This document shows positions 34,291-42,254 of a stretch of 64,000 nt of DNA, in pieces. Origin of the DNA: Arminella tubonensis (GTDB taxonomy: Bacteria > Pseudomonadota > Alphaproteobacteria > Rhizobiales > Rhizobiaceae); assembly GCF_003240585.1 (NCBI RefSeq), contig NZ_PCDP01000040.1:1-64000 (forward strand). The letters are read 5' to 3'. The translations under genes and the position numbers were made by a program. The notes beneath the pieces were generated by a model that saw only the letters and a list, made by a program, of their open reading frames with translations, did not search any database and was not told where the DNA came from. The stretch's first letter is position 1; each line of letters opens with the position of its first letter.

Positions 34291-35205
34291 TCATTTCTCC
34301 GTAGCGATCAGCCCGCGCACGAACCAACGTTGCATCAGAACGACGACAATGAGCGGCGGCAGCATGACGATCAGCGTGCCGGCCATGGCAATGTTCCACT
34401 CGGGAACGCCGCCTACGTTCGGGATCAGCTGCTTGAGTTCGGTCACGGCCGTCGAGTGCGTCGGATCGGTGGTCACCAGCAGGGGCCAGAGATACTGGTT
34501 CCAGGCCCAAAGGAACATGATGGTGCCCAGAGCCGCCATATTGGTGCGCGATAGCGGCAGCAGGATATCGATGAAGAAGCGCATCGCGCCTGCGCCGTCC
34601 ATACGGGCAGCCTCGGTCAGTTCGTCTGGAATGGTGAGGAAGAATTGGCGATAGAGGAAGGTCCCTGTCGCCGTTGCGACCAGTGGCAGGATGAGGCCGG
34701 GAAAGGAGTTCAGCAGCCCCAAGTTCATGGACAGCTGAATGCCGGAGACTTTCTCTATCAGCCAGGTAATCCCGGTCACGTCGAGGATTGCCTGATATGG
34801 CGTCAGCACGTTTGCCGCGACCGCATAGGTAGGAACGATACGAACTTCGAGCGGCAACATCAGCGTAATGAAGATCAACCAGAAGATGGCCTTGCGCCCG
34901 GGATAGCGGAAATAAACGATCGAGAAGGCGGTCAGCGCCGAAACGATCACCTTGCCCGCCGCAACGCCAGTGGCAAAGACCAGGCTGTTCAAGAGCTTTG
35001 GACCGAGATCGGCCAGAGTCCATGCGGTCTTGATGTTGTTCCAGAAGTCACTGCCTGGAATAAGCGGCATCGGCACCTGGTTGACGTCATGCAGATTATG
35101 CGACGAGGCGATCACCACGATCACCAGCGGTCCGACGGCAAGGAGAAAGCCGATGAACAGGATCACATGGGTCGCGAAATTCAGGATGGGAGTGCGTTCG
35201 ACCAT
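34291..35205 (-). CDS. ugpE: sn-Glycerol-3-phosphate ABC transporter permease
   Basis: This 304-residue inner-membrane protein has six predicted helices. The EAA loop DELTEAARMDGAGAMRFF contacts the ATPase. The C-terminus (MQRWFVRGLIATEK) has the typical F-x-x-G-L form of this permease class. It begins 7 bp after ugpA and ends 163 bp before the convergent end of ugpC. It is slightly longer than E. coli UgpE. Confidence 0.93.
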   Translation of the reverse strand: MVERTPILNFATHVILFIGFLLAVGPLVIVVIASSHNLHDVNQVPMPLIPGSDFWNNIKTAWTLADLGPKLLNSLVFATGVAAGKVIVSALTAFSIVYFRYPGRKAIFWLIFITLMLPLEVRIVPTYAVAANVLTPYQAILDVTGITWLIEKVSGIQLSMNLGLLNSFPGLILPLVATATGTFLYRQFFLTIPDELTEAARMDGAGAMRFFIDILLPLSRTNMAALGTIMFLWAWNQYLWPLLVTTDPTHSTAVTELKQLIPNVGGVPEWNIAMAGTLIVMLPPLIVVVLMQRWFVRGLIATEK

Positions 35206-35212
35206 GGTCGCC

Positions 35213-36097
35213 TCAGTTGTAGTGGATGCGCCGCTCGATGAAGCGGAACTGGAAGATGGTCAGGATGACGATCAGGATCATCAGGATGATGCTCTGGGCA
35301 GCAGCGCCGGAATAGTCGAGACCCCGGAACCCATCAAAATAGATCTTGTAGACCATCAGATTGGTTGAATTCGCCGGGCCGCCGCTAGTCATGATGTCGA
35401 CGATGCCGAAGGAATCCTGGAAGCTTTCGGTGATGTTGATGACGAGCAGGAAGAAGATCGTCGGCGTGATCAGCGGGAATTGAATATCCTTGAAGCGCCG
35501 GAGCACGCCCGAGCCGTCCATTGCCCCCGCTTCGATCAGCGAGCGCGGAATGGCCTGAAACGCAGCGAGGAAGAAAATGAAGTTGTAGCCGACATACTTC
35601 CATGAAAAGGCGATGATAATGGAAGCCATGGCGTCGGCTCCGTCGAGGCCCGGGTCCCAGATACCGGGCCACCAATGGTTGACGATGGAGATGAAGCCGG
35701 CTTCGGGCGCCAGGATGAAACGGAAAGCGAGAGCCAGCGCCGGAGCGGCAATGCCGTAGGGCCAGACCAGCACCACGCGGTAGAATTTAGATCCGGTGAG
35801 CTGGCGGTCCGTTAATGCCGCGAGCACAAGCCCGATCGTCATCGCCAGACCGGTGCTGATTGCGGCAAAGACCATGCTGCGAACGATCGAGTTCCAGTAG
35901 TCTGGGCTGGAAAGTAGCGACCGGAAATTGTCGAGCCCGACCCAGGTGTTGCCGCCACCCCAAGGCTGCTGCAGGGTCAGGGACCACCACACCGCCTGGC
36001 CGGCTGGCCAGTAGAAGAAGGTGAAGATGAGGAGGAGCTGCGGCACCGCGAACAGGATACCGATCGTTCCCTTGCTGAATGTCGTACGTTTTTCCAT
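35213..36097 (-). CDS. ugpA: sn-Glycerol-3-phosphate ABC transporter permease
   Basis: This 294-residue inner-membrane protein is the partner of UgpE. It has a short N-terminal cytoplasmic part (MEKRTTFSKGT), six predicted helices and the EAA loop IPRSLIEAGAMDGSGVLRRF. It lies 101 bp after ugpB and 7 bp before ugpE on one transcript. Confidence 0.93.
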   Translation of the reverse strand: MEKRTTFSKGTIGILFAVPQLLLIFTFFYWPAGQAVWWSLTLQQPWGGGNTWVGLDNFRSLLSSPDYWNSIVRSMVFAAISTGLAMTIGLVLAALTDRQLTGSKFYRVVLVWPYGIAAPALALAFRFILAPEAGFISIVNHWWPGIWDPGLDGADAMASIIIAFSWKYVGYNFIFFLAAFQAIPRSLIEAGAMDGSGVLRRFKDIQFPLITPTIFFLLVINITESFQDSFGIVDIMTSGGPANSTNLMVYKIYFDGFRGLDYSGAAAQSIILMILIVILTIFQFRFIERRIHYN

Positions 36098-36198
36098 CGC
36101 TTCTTCCGGCGGCTGTCAGGCATCGTGCGTCTGACGAAATAACAAAGACGCCGTCCATCCGAGAGAACCCGGATGAACGGCGCGGCTTGTTTGATCGA

Positions 36199-37578
36199 TC
36201 AGGGAAGGGTCTTGCCCTTGTAGGTCGCTTCAAAGCGATCGAGAACCTGGTTGCCATTGGCGACCAGATTGTCGATGCCCTGCTGCACAGTCACCTTGTT
36301 GGAAAAGATTGCCTGCATCTGGTTGCCGAATTCGGCGCGGATCTGCGTGAAGTTGCCGAGGCGAATGCCGCGGGTGATCGGCGTCGGCTCGGAAGCCGTC
36401 AGGCTGGCGATAGCGACTTCACGGCCCTTGTACGGTGCCTTGTCGTAGAAGCCCGTAGATTTCATGTAGTCGAAGCCCGACTTGGTGACCGGGATGTAGC
36501 CGGTGTTGGTCGACCAGAACAGGGCGGTCTTCGGATCATGCACGAAGTTCAGGAACGCGGCAGCGCCCTTGTATTCGTCGGAGGACTTGCCGGAGAGAAC
36601 CCAGAGCGAGGCGCCGCCGACGAGCGAGTTCTTGCGCTCGGTGCCGGCATATGCCGGAAGTTCGGCAACATCCCAGTTCATGCCTGCCTTCTGCGTCTTG
36701 GTGACGGAGCCGTGGTCGCCGACGGAGGTCAGGATCATCTGGCAATCGCCGGAAGCAAAGGCCTGGACCATGTCCTGCCCGAGATCCTTCGACTTGATCT
36801 TGATGAGACCCTGATCGTACCAGCTCTTGAGATCAGTGACGTACTTGACGAACGACGTCTTGTTGACCGTCAGGCGGGCGTCAAGACCGTCATAGCCGTT
36901 GTTCTCGGTAGCGATGGGCTGGTTGTGGATCGCAGAAAACTGTTCCATCAGCTGCCAGCTCTCGTTGCCGCTGATGTTGATTGCCATCGGGCATTCGTAG
37001 CCGGCATCCTTGAGCGCCTTGAGGTCGGCGCCGGCGTCTTCCCAGGTCTTGGGAGCTTCGGTCTTGCCGATCTTGGCGAAGGCATCCTTGTTCCAGTAGA
37101 GCAGGGCGGTCGAGGAATTGAACGGGAAGGAGAGAAGCTCACCCTTTGACGTCGCGTAGTAGCGGCCGATGCCGGGGAAATAGTCGTTCCAGTCGATCTT
37201 GTAGCCGTTTTCGGACATCAGCTTGCCGGCCGGATAATAGGCGCCGGAGAGCATCATCGTTGCGGTGCCTGCGTCATAGACCTGGACGACCGTTGGCTGC
37301 TTGCCGGCGCGGAAGGCGGCAATCGTGTTCTGCAGCGCTGCGTCGTAGTTGCCCTGGCTGGTGCAGGTGACCTGATAGTCGGTCTGCGAGTTGTTGAAAT
37401 TCGTGCAGAGCGTCTGCACAACTCGCTCGAGGTCGCCTGAAAGGCCGAACCAGAAATCGAATTTCACCGGAGCAGCGGCGGCCGGCATTGCCAGCGCAAG
37501 GCTCATCGCGGCCGCGGCAATTGCCGGCAGGCTGTGCCTGATTTTTGGCAAGCTTTTGAATACGTTAAGTTTTAGCAT
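36199..37578 (-). CDS. ugpB: sn-Glycerol-3-phosphate periplasmic binding protein
   Basis: This 459-residue family 1 solute-binding protein has a Sec signal peptide (SLALAMPAAAA, cleavage near residue 36), followed by VKFDFWFGLSGDLERVVQTLC, a motif strongly associated with UgpB. It delivers glycerol-3-phosphate and glycerophosphodiesters to UgpAE. The ATG at 37578 has GAGGGAA about 8 bases upstream; a longer frame to 37605 is less likely. A Pho-box-like array lies 65-95 bp upstream, so phosphate starvation should induce the ugpBAE operon. Confidence 0.94.
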   Translation of the reverse strand: MLKLNVFKSLPKIRHSLPAIAAAAMSLALAMPAAAAPVKFDFWFGLSGDLERVVQTLCTNFNNSQTDYQVTCTSQGNYDAALQNTIAAFRAGKQPTVVQVYDAGTATMMLSGAYYPAGKLMSENGYKIDWNDYFPGIGRYYATSKGELLSFPFNSSTALLYWNKDAFAKIGKTEAPKTWEDAGADLKALKDAGYECPMAINISGNESWQLMEQFSAIHNQPIATENNGYDGLDARLTVNKTSFVKYVTDLKSWYDQGLIKIKSKDLGQDMVQAFASGDCQMILTSVGDHGSVTKTQKAGMNWDVAELPAYAGTERKNSLVGGASLWVLSGKSSDEYKGAAAFLNFVHDPKTALFWSTNTGYIPVTKSGFDYMKSTGFYDKAPYKGREVAIASLTASEPTPITRGIRLGNFTQIRAEFGNQMQAIFSNKVTVQQGIDNLVANGNQVLDRFEATYKGKTLP

Positions 37579-37642
37579 TTTCTGAATTCCCTCTTCAACG
37601 CACATGGCCGCAGCCTGCGCAAGCCCGTGGCAGCGGCGTTAT

Positions 37643-37672
37643 AGACACGCTGTGTGACAGTTTTTTTGTCAG
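37643..37672 (-). promoter_or_regulatory. Pho-box-like repeats upstream of ugpB
   Basis: On the minus strand CTGTCAC (37660-37654) and CGTGTCT (37649-37643) are separated by 4 bases. A further CTGAC half-site (37672-37668) lies upstream after an A7 tract. The 11-base period is that of PhoB sites. Confidence 0.6.
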
Positions 37673-37814
37673 GCTCCGGCTCGGTCTCCGAAGTTGTCGG
37701 ACGGCCCTGGCATGGGGGAAAGGCCCTGCCGTCACGACCGTAAACGGCTGGCTGGGTGTGATTTATTTATTTATTTGAGATATCGAGGATTTGGATGGGT
37801 TGGGGTGGAAGAGG

Positions 37815-39359
37815 ATGCACGATTTTTTCCGCAGCAGGGCAGGTAAGCAACTCCTGGTATTGCTCGGAGTAGGCGTTTCGCTATGGACGCTGGGATTCGA
37901 GTTGCGCTTTCACGAGAACCTGCTGCATTTCATAATGGCCTTCCGCAGTGCCGACGCAATTTTTCTTGCGGTGAGGGTCGCCGGTGCAATGAGCATCGTT
38001 TATTCCGCGTTGCGGATCTACGATCTGCGCAAGGAAATGGATATTAGAAGCACCGCCGAAGCCCGCGCTGACTGGATTGCGACACATGATCAGCTGACAA
38101 AGCTTCCCAACCGCTACGCCTTTGAACGCACGAAGATTTCGGTCGGGCAAGCAGGCGAGCAGGATATCGCAACCATCACCCTTTTTTCCGTCGATCTGGA
38201 TGATTTCAAGAAGGTCAACGACCTGGTCGGCCACAAGGGCGGCGACGCCTTGCTGGTCGAGGTATCGCGGCGGCTGGGCGCCTTTGCCGACCCCTCATGC
38301 GTCTATCGCTTCGGCGGCGATGAATTCATCATCATCGCAAGGGGGCTGACACTGGCAAAGGAGGATGCGTTTTCGAGGATGATCGTCCAGGCGATTACGC
38401 GACCGATCATGATCGGCAATTTTGTCGCCGAAGTCGGAGCCAGTGTGGGCTATGCGCGTCTGCCTGACCACGGGCAAACCCTTGATGATGTTGCGCATTG
38501 CTCCGATGTAGCCATGTACGAAGCAAAAAGCACGGGGCCGAACCATTCTTTCGCGTTCAATCCGGCCATGCAGCACAAGGTGACGGAGAGCGCCCGTTTC
38601 GAGGCCAAGCTCCGCTCCGCCATAGAGGCCGGTACGATCAGGCCGCACTATCAGCCGCTAATCGATCTGCGCACGGGCCATATCTGCGGTTTCGAGGCGC
38701 TCGCACGGTGGGTCGATGAGGACGGTGTAAGTGTTCCACCGCTGAATTTCATCGGTGTCGCCGAGGAAACAGGATTGATCACCGACCTCTTCAAGCAACT
38801 GCTTGCTCAGGCCTGCCGCGACGCCCGGTCATGGCCGGAGGAGCTCATTCTGTCGTTCAACGTCTCGCCGGTGCAAATGGAAGACCGGCTGCTCGCATCA
38901 CGAATATTGAAGATTTTGGAGGACGCAGATCTGCCACCCCAGCGCCTTGAGATAGAGATCACCGAGAACGCCCTAATTGGCGATCCGGATATGGCAGCGC
39001 TCATTATCGAGGATCTGCATCAGGCGGGCGTCCAGATCGCACTTGACGACTTCGGTACCGGCTATTCCAGCCTCGCGCAGCTGGCACGCTACAAGTTCGA
39101 CAAGATCAAGATCGACAAAAGTTTCGTGGCTACCTATGGCAGTGACGAGCGTCAGGAGAAGATCGTCCGGGCCATGCTCGGACTTGGCCGCAGCCTCAAT
39201 ATCAAGACAACCGCAGAGGGTATCGAGGAGCACAGCCAGCTGTCCTATCTGCTGAGCCACGGCTGCGACATCGGCCAAGGCTACCTCTTCGGCAAGGCGA
39301 TGCCGGCAGAAGAGGCTTTAGGGTTCATCTACGATCGGGACGCGATCCTGTCGGCTTAA
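37815..39359 (+). CDS. GGDEF-EAL protein (c-di-GMP cyclase/phosphodiesterase)
   Basis: This 514-residue protein has two hydrophobic helices (about 15-60), then GGDEF (about 85-240, with YRFGGDEFIII intact) and EAL (about 255-505, with FEALARW, IEITENAL, ALDDFGTGYSSL and IKIDKSF). Both catalytic signatures are complete, so it could make or break c-di-GMP. RxxD is not seen before GGDEF (the residues are FADPSCVYRF). No PAS or GAF sensor is visible. The start could be ATG 37815 or TTG 37791; the ATG follows a GGAAGAGG. It is divergent from ugpB. Confidence 0.93.
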   Translation: MHDFFRSRAGKQLLVLLGVGVSLWTLGFELRFHENLLHFIMAFRSADAIFLAVRVAGAMSIVYSALRIYDLRKEMDIRSTAEARADWIATHDQLTKLPNRYAFERTKISVGQAGEQDIATITLFSVDLDDFKKVNDLVGHKGGDALLVEVSRRLGAFADPSCVYRFGGDEFIIIARGLTLAKEDAFSRMIVQAITRPIMIGNFVAEVGASVGYARLPDHGQTLDDVAHCSDVAMYEAKSTGPNHSFAFNPAMQHKVTESARFEAKLRSAIEAGTIRPHYQPLIDLRTGHICGFEALARWVDEDGVSVPPLNFIGVAEETGLITDLFKQLLAQACRDARSWPEELILSFNVSPVQMEDRLLASRILKILEDADLPPQRLEIEITENALIGDPDMAALIIEDLHQAGVQIALDDFGTGYSSLAQLARYKFDKIKIDKSFVATYGSDERQEKIVRAMLGLGRSLNIKTTAEGIEEHSQLSYLLSHGCDIGQGYLFGKAMPAEEALGFIYDRDAILSA

Positions 39360-39396
39360 TCGTCAAAGCGATCACGAAAACGTCACCGACCGCGCA

Positions 39397-39421
39397 GGAA
39401 CCACGGCGCCCTAGCGGCGTT
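39397..39421 (+). promoter_or_regulatory. EcfG (general stress sigma)-like promoter upstream of the His-rich gene
   Basis: GGAAC (39397-39401) is followed after 16 bases by CGTT (39418-39421), matching the EcfG/RpoE2 consensus GGAAC-N16/17-CGTT of Rhizobiales. It lies 33 bp before the small gene at 39454. The spacer contains CGCC/GGCG, so a weak terminator stem for the preceding gene is an alternative reading. Confidence 0.5.
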
Positions 39422-39453
39422 TTGGTGTTGTTAATTCCCATTGAGGTAGAAAA

Positions 39454-39648
39454 ATGCGAAATTTATTGCTTGCTTCGGCCGTTGCAGTGTCAGCGGTACT
39501 TTCCTTCGGCGTATCGGCCCAGGCTGACGACATGAATGGCCACTCGATGCACCACGATCACATGCACAAGCATTGCATGATGAAGTCGGTCAAGCATCAC
39601 GACCACCATGGCCATTCGGTCTGGACGAAGGAAAAAGTCTGCTACTAA
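39454..39648 (+). CDS. Small secreted histidine-rich protein
   Basis: This 64-residue protein has a signal peptide (residues 1-24, ending SAQA) and a mature part of 40 residues with 12 His, 5 Met and 2 Cys (HSMHHDHMHKHC, HHDHHGH). It could bind Cu, Zn or Ni in the periplasm. The Met/His mix recalls copper-binding peptides, but no family was recognised. AGGTAG precedes the ATG. A terminator follows, so it is a complete single-gene unit, and an EcfG-like promoter suggests stress induction. Confidence 0.8.
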   Translation: MRNLLLASAVAVSAVLSFGVSAQADDMNGHSMHHDHMHKHCMMKSVKHHDHHGHSVWTKEKVCY

Positions 39649-39670
39649 CGTTTGGTTGCCGACGAAACAG

Positions 39671-39700
39671 CCCGGTTGACGGAAGTCAGCCGGGTTTTTT
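39671..39700 (+). terminator. Terminator after the His-rich gene
   Basis: CCCGGTTGAC pairs with GTCAGCCGGG around a GGAA loop and six T follow. Confidence 0.9.
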
Positions 39701-39785
39701 GTGCTGGCTGCGTCAACGATAGCGTCTGGCCTTGCTGCGCGCCTCGCTCCCGCGTCGGCGCGGTCTTAGCTCCACTTCCAAGAAG

Positions 39786-40076
39786 TTAGCGCATCGCCAC
39801 TTTTACCGCGCCAATCATGTTCAACGGAAGAACAGCCATAAGTAAGAGAATTGCAATGGATAATTGTGCAACTCTTGCGCTTGAAGAACCTGATCCCAGA
39901 AGCCCGATAGCGATGGCGAGATAGGTGGCATTCGGCAAACCGTAGGAGTTGATACGGATAAGGAGAAGGGCAATCACGAAATATGAGATGCCCCTTACTA
40001 TGCGACCTATCCACTCAAGCCCCTTCATAAAGAGGTCGCGTACTTGTTCGTCGGTAAAGAAGTCTTCGCTCTGCAT
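39786..40076 (-). CDS. Hypothetical small membrane protein
   Basis: This 96-residue protein has an acidic N-terminus (MQSEDFFTDEQVRDLFMKGLEW) and about three hydrophobic segments (ISYFVIALLLIRI, ATYLAIAIGLLGSG, LSIAILLLMAVLPLNMIG). No family is recognised. GAGAGA lies upstream of the ATG. The surrounding DNA is markedly lower in GC than the window, which suggests recent acquisition. It may be a genuine accessory gene, but coding evidence is limited to frame length and the membrane pattern. Confidence 0.5.
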   Translation of the reverse strand: MQSEDFFTDEQVRDLFMKGLEWIGRIVRGISYFVIALLLIRINSYGLPNATYLAIAIGLLGSGSSSARVAQLSIAILLLMAVLPLNMIGAVKVAMR

Positions 40077-40398
40077 ATGTTTCTCTCGGCGCTTGGCATC
40101 AGCAATAAAGCCTATAAAAATTTCAATCGCAACGGAAAATTTAATGCAAAAGAAACATTCTATGCGAGCATTTTCTTATGTTATAATTTAGATTATTGGC
40201 GTCTAAGTCAGTTGAGCGCTTCTTCGCGATGAAGATTTCAAGGCGGATGCTTGTGAAGCGCGCTGTGCCAGCGCTTGATTTTAGATAGTGCTAAGATTCG
40301 GGAGCGGAAAGCCGAAGTAGGTTTGCTCGGCTTGCATCCAGAGGACACGCTCGATTTCGTCGGTGTCGTCAAGGCGCTGCAAAGCGGTGGGGAAGGGT
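40077..40398. other. Low-GC gene-free patch beside tRNA-Cys
   Basis: The stretch 40081-40200 is roughly one-third GC against about 60% in the window. No coding frame is convincing. It adjoins the 3' end of tRNA-Cys, a typical insertion side for mobile DNA, but no duplicated tRNA end or integrase gene was seen. Confidence 0.5.
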
Positions 40399-40472
40399 TG
40401 GAGGCCTCGCCCGGAATTGAACCGGGGTACGAGGATTTGCAGTCCTCTGCGTCACCACTCCGCCACGAGGCC
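40399..40472 (-). tRNA. tRNA-Cys (anticodon GCA)
   Basis: The minus strand gives GGCCTCG ... CGAGGCC as acceptor stem, anticodon loop CTGCAAA (GCA), T loop GGTTCAATTCC and an encoded CCA. The length is 74 nt. Confidence 0.96.
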
Positions 40473-40635
40473 ATCCGTAGTTATAAAGGCGAGTGATAGC
40501 GGGCGTTTAGAACGGATCGAAAAGGAGTGCAAGAGGCGATGTTTCAAAAACGCTCTCGACGCGTTGAAAATGGGTCATCGTTTTAGACTCGAGGGCGGGG
40601 CGGAGGCGAAGTGTAGCCGTCCCAGTCGAGCCTGA

Positions 40636-40950
40636 TCATTCCGATTTGCGTCGCCGCCTGGCCCACCAGACCCCGAAACGACGACGCCAGCGGCGCACGA
40701 TGGGTACGTCTTGCGACAGGACCAATAGCCCGAGCGGAAACATCCAGAAGCCGAGGATGGGCAGGAAGCCCAGGAAGCCACCGAAGAGAAGCACGATCCC
40801 CGTCGACACGCGGGCGACACGCGACTTCGGAAGAGGTATCCGGACGGATCCGAAAACGAGCCTGCCATTGCGATGATCCAGGCCGAATGTCTTCGTCTTT
40901 CCGGGACTTTTCGCTTTGTCGTTGGGGAGAATTCCGGTACGGTCGGTCAT
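40636..40950 (-). CDS. PGPGW-like small transmembrane protein
   Basis: This protein of about 104 residues has a basic N-terminal part and the hydrophobic hairpin VSTGIVLLFGGFLGFLPILG, then FWMFPLGLLVLSQDVP, and a very basic tail (RRWRRRFGVWWARRRR). The GFLPxLGFWMxPLGLLxLSxDxP pattern is recurrent in alphaproteobacterial small membrane proteins of the PGPGW type. The function is unknown. I chose ATG 40950 (MTDRTGILP); an upstream ATG at 41019 is possible. It lies between two tRNA genes. Confidence 0.75.
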   Translation of the reverse strand: MTDRTGILPNDKAKSPGKTKTFGLDHRNGRLVFGSVRIPLPKSRVARVSTGIVLLFGGFLGFLPILGFWMFPLGLLVLSQDVPIVRRWRRRFGVWWARRRRKSE

Positions 40951-41068
40951 CCACAGGAGATGGTGACGCGGGCGAATATTGCAAGGCGAAGACAGTTTTT
41001 TGAAAAAACCGCTTGGCAAATCGAGAAAGCATTTGTATTAGCCCACTCACGCCGCGACCAAGCGGTGT

Positions 41069-41143
41069 TCCCTGGTAGCTCAGCGGTAGAGCATTCGACT
41101 GTTAATCGACAGGTCGCCGGTTCGAATCCGGCCCGGGGAGCCA
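41069..41143 (+). tRNA. tRNA-Asn (anticodon GUU)
   Basis: The acceptor arms TCCCTGG and CCGGGGA enclose a canonical cloverleaf: D arm GCTCAGCGGTAGAGC, anticodon loop CTGTTAA (GTT), T loop GGTTCGAATCC and encoded CCA. The length is 75 nt. Confidence 0.97.
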
Positions 41144-41171
41144 GTTTCTTCAGTATTGAACTGATTATATC

Positions 41172-41206
41172 AAAGAGGCGGATCTGCAACGATCCGCCTC
41201 TTTTTC
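41172..41206 (+). terminator. Terminator after tRNA-Asn
   Basis: AAAGAGGCGGATC pairs with GATCCGCCTCTTT around a 6-base loop, followed by T-rich sequence. Confidence 0.88.
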
Positions 41207-41355
41207 TTTGCGCTTCTCTCAACGCTCCATGGGGCAGCGAGGCGACGTCGCCAATGAATCTGTCCGGGCACAGTTGCGATGCCTTGAAAGCTTTGGCGCA
41301 GGCGACTAAGACACGAAGCACAACAGACAACCCGCTTTCCCATGGGGCACATGAC

Positions 41356-42027
41356 ATGATGGATTTCGAAGCAGCGCGCGTGAAGATGGTGGAAAACCAG
41401 ATCCGGACGACGGATGTCACCTCGCATTCGGTGCTGAACGCGTTTTTCGCCGTGCCGCGTGAGGCGTTTGTTCCTGAAAAGCTGAAGGCGCTGGCCTACG
41501 TCGACAATGATATCGAGATTTGTCCTGCGGAAGCCGGTAAGGCCGCCCGTTTCCTGATGGAGGCATCGCCGCTGGCAAAGTTGCTGCAGCTCGCAGCGAT
41601 CGGCAAGCAAGACGCCGTCCTCGAAGTTGGCGCCGGTACCGGCTACACCTCGGCGCTGCTGTCTCTGCTCGCCGGCTCGGTCGTGGCGCTCGAATGCGAT
41701 GAGGGCCTCGCTGCAAACGCCAAGACGACGCTCGCGGAACTTGGCTACGGCAATATCACGGTCACATCAGGCGATCTTGCCAAGGGACACGCGACCGGCG
41801 CACCCTACGACCTGATCTTCATCAACGGCTCGGTCGAGGAAGTACCTGCATCGCTTCTGGAACAGCTTCGCGACAACGGTCGTTTGGTCGCCGTCAAGGG
41901 CTATGGCAATTCAGCCCGCGCCACGGTCTTCGTTCGGGAGCACGGTGCCTTTTCGGAAAATGTCTTCTTCAATGCCTCCGTCAAGCCGCTGCCGGGCTTT
42001 TCAAAAGCGAAGGAATTCGTTTTCTGA
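41356..42027 (+). CDS. Protein-L-isoaspartate O-methyltransferase-family protein
   Basis: This 223-residue SAM-dependent methyltransferase has the Pcm-type N-terminus (VKMVENQIRTTDVTSHSVLNAF, VPREAFVP) and SAM motif VLEVGAGTGYTSALLS near residues 86-101. The alphaproteobacterial version is shorter in active-site features than E. coli Pcm, and its repair activity is not assured. The start is ATG 41356 or the adjoining ATG 41359. It precedes popZ and valS on the same strand, but a terminator intervenes. Confidence 0.9.
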   Translation: MMDFEAARVKMVENQIRTTDVTSHSVLNAFFAVPREAFVPEKLKALAYVDNDIEICPAEAGKAARFLMEASPLAKLLQLAAIGKQDAVLEVGAGTGYTSALLSLLAGSVVALECDEGLAANAKTTLAELGYGNITVTSGDLAKGHATGAPYDLIFINGSVEEVPASLLEQLRDNGRLVAVKGYGNSARATVFVREHGAFSENVFFNASVKPLPGFSKAKEFVF

Positions 42028-42062
42028 TCAGCGACTGTTGATTTGTGAAACATCATCGAAAT

Positions 42063-42087
42063 CGGGCGCTTCTGGCGCCCGTTTCTC
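42063..42087 (+). terminator. Terminator after the pcm-like gene
   Basis: CGGGCGC pairs with GCGCCCG around TTCTG, followed by TTTCTCGTTTT. Confidence 0.75.
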
Positions 42088-42254
42088 GTTTTGCATGAAT
42101 GCTCTTTGTAGACGGCTAGACATCGGCAACAAAACTGTGCATCGCGGCATTTAGTTGATTCGCGATGATTTTTTTCCCCATGAGAGTATCCTAAGGTGGC
42201 GGTGATTCGGGTGCCGCAACATGAATTCCGGCCTCGGTTTCAGGGATAACGGGG

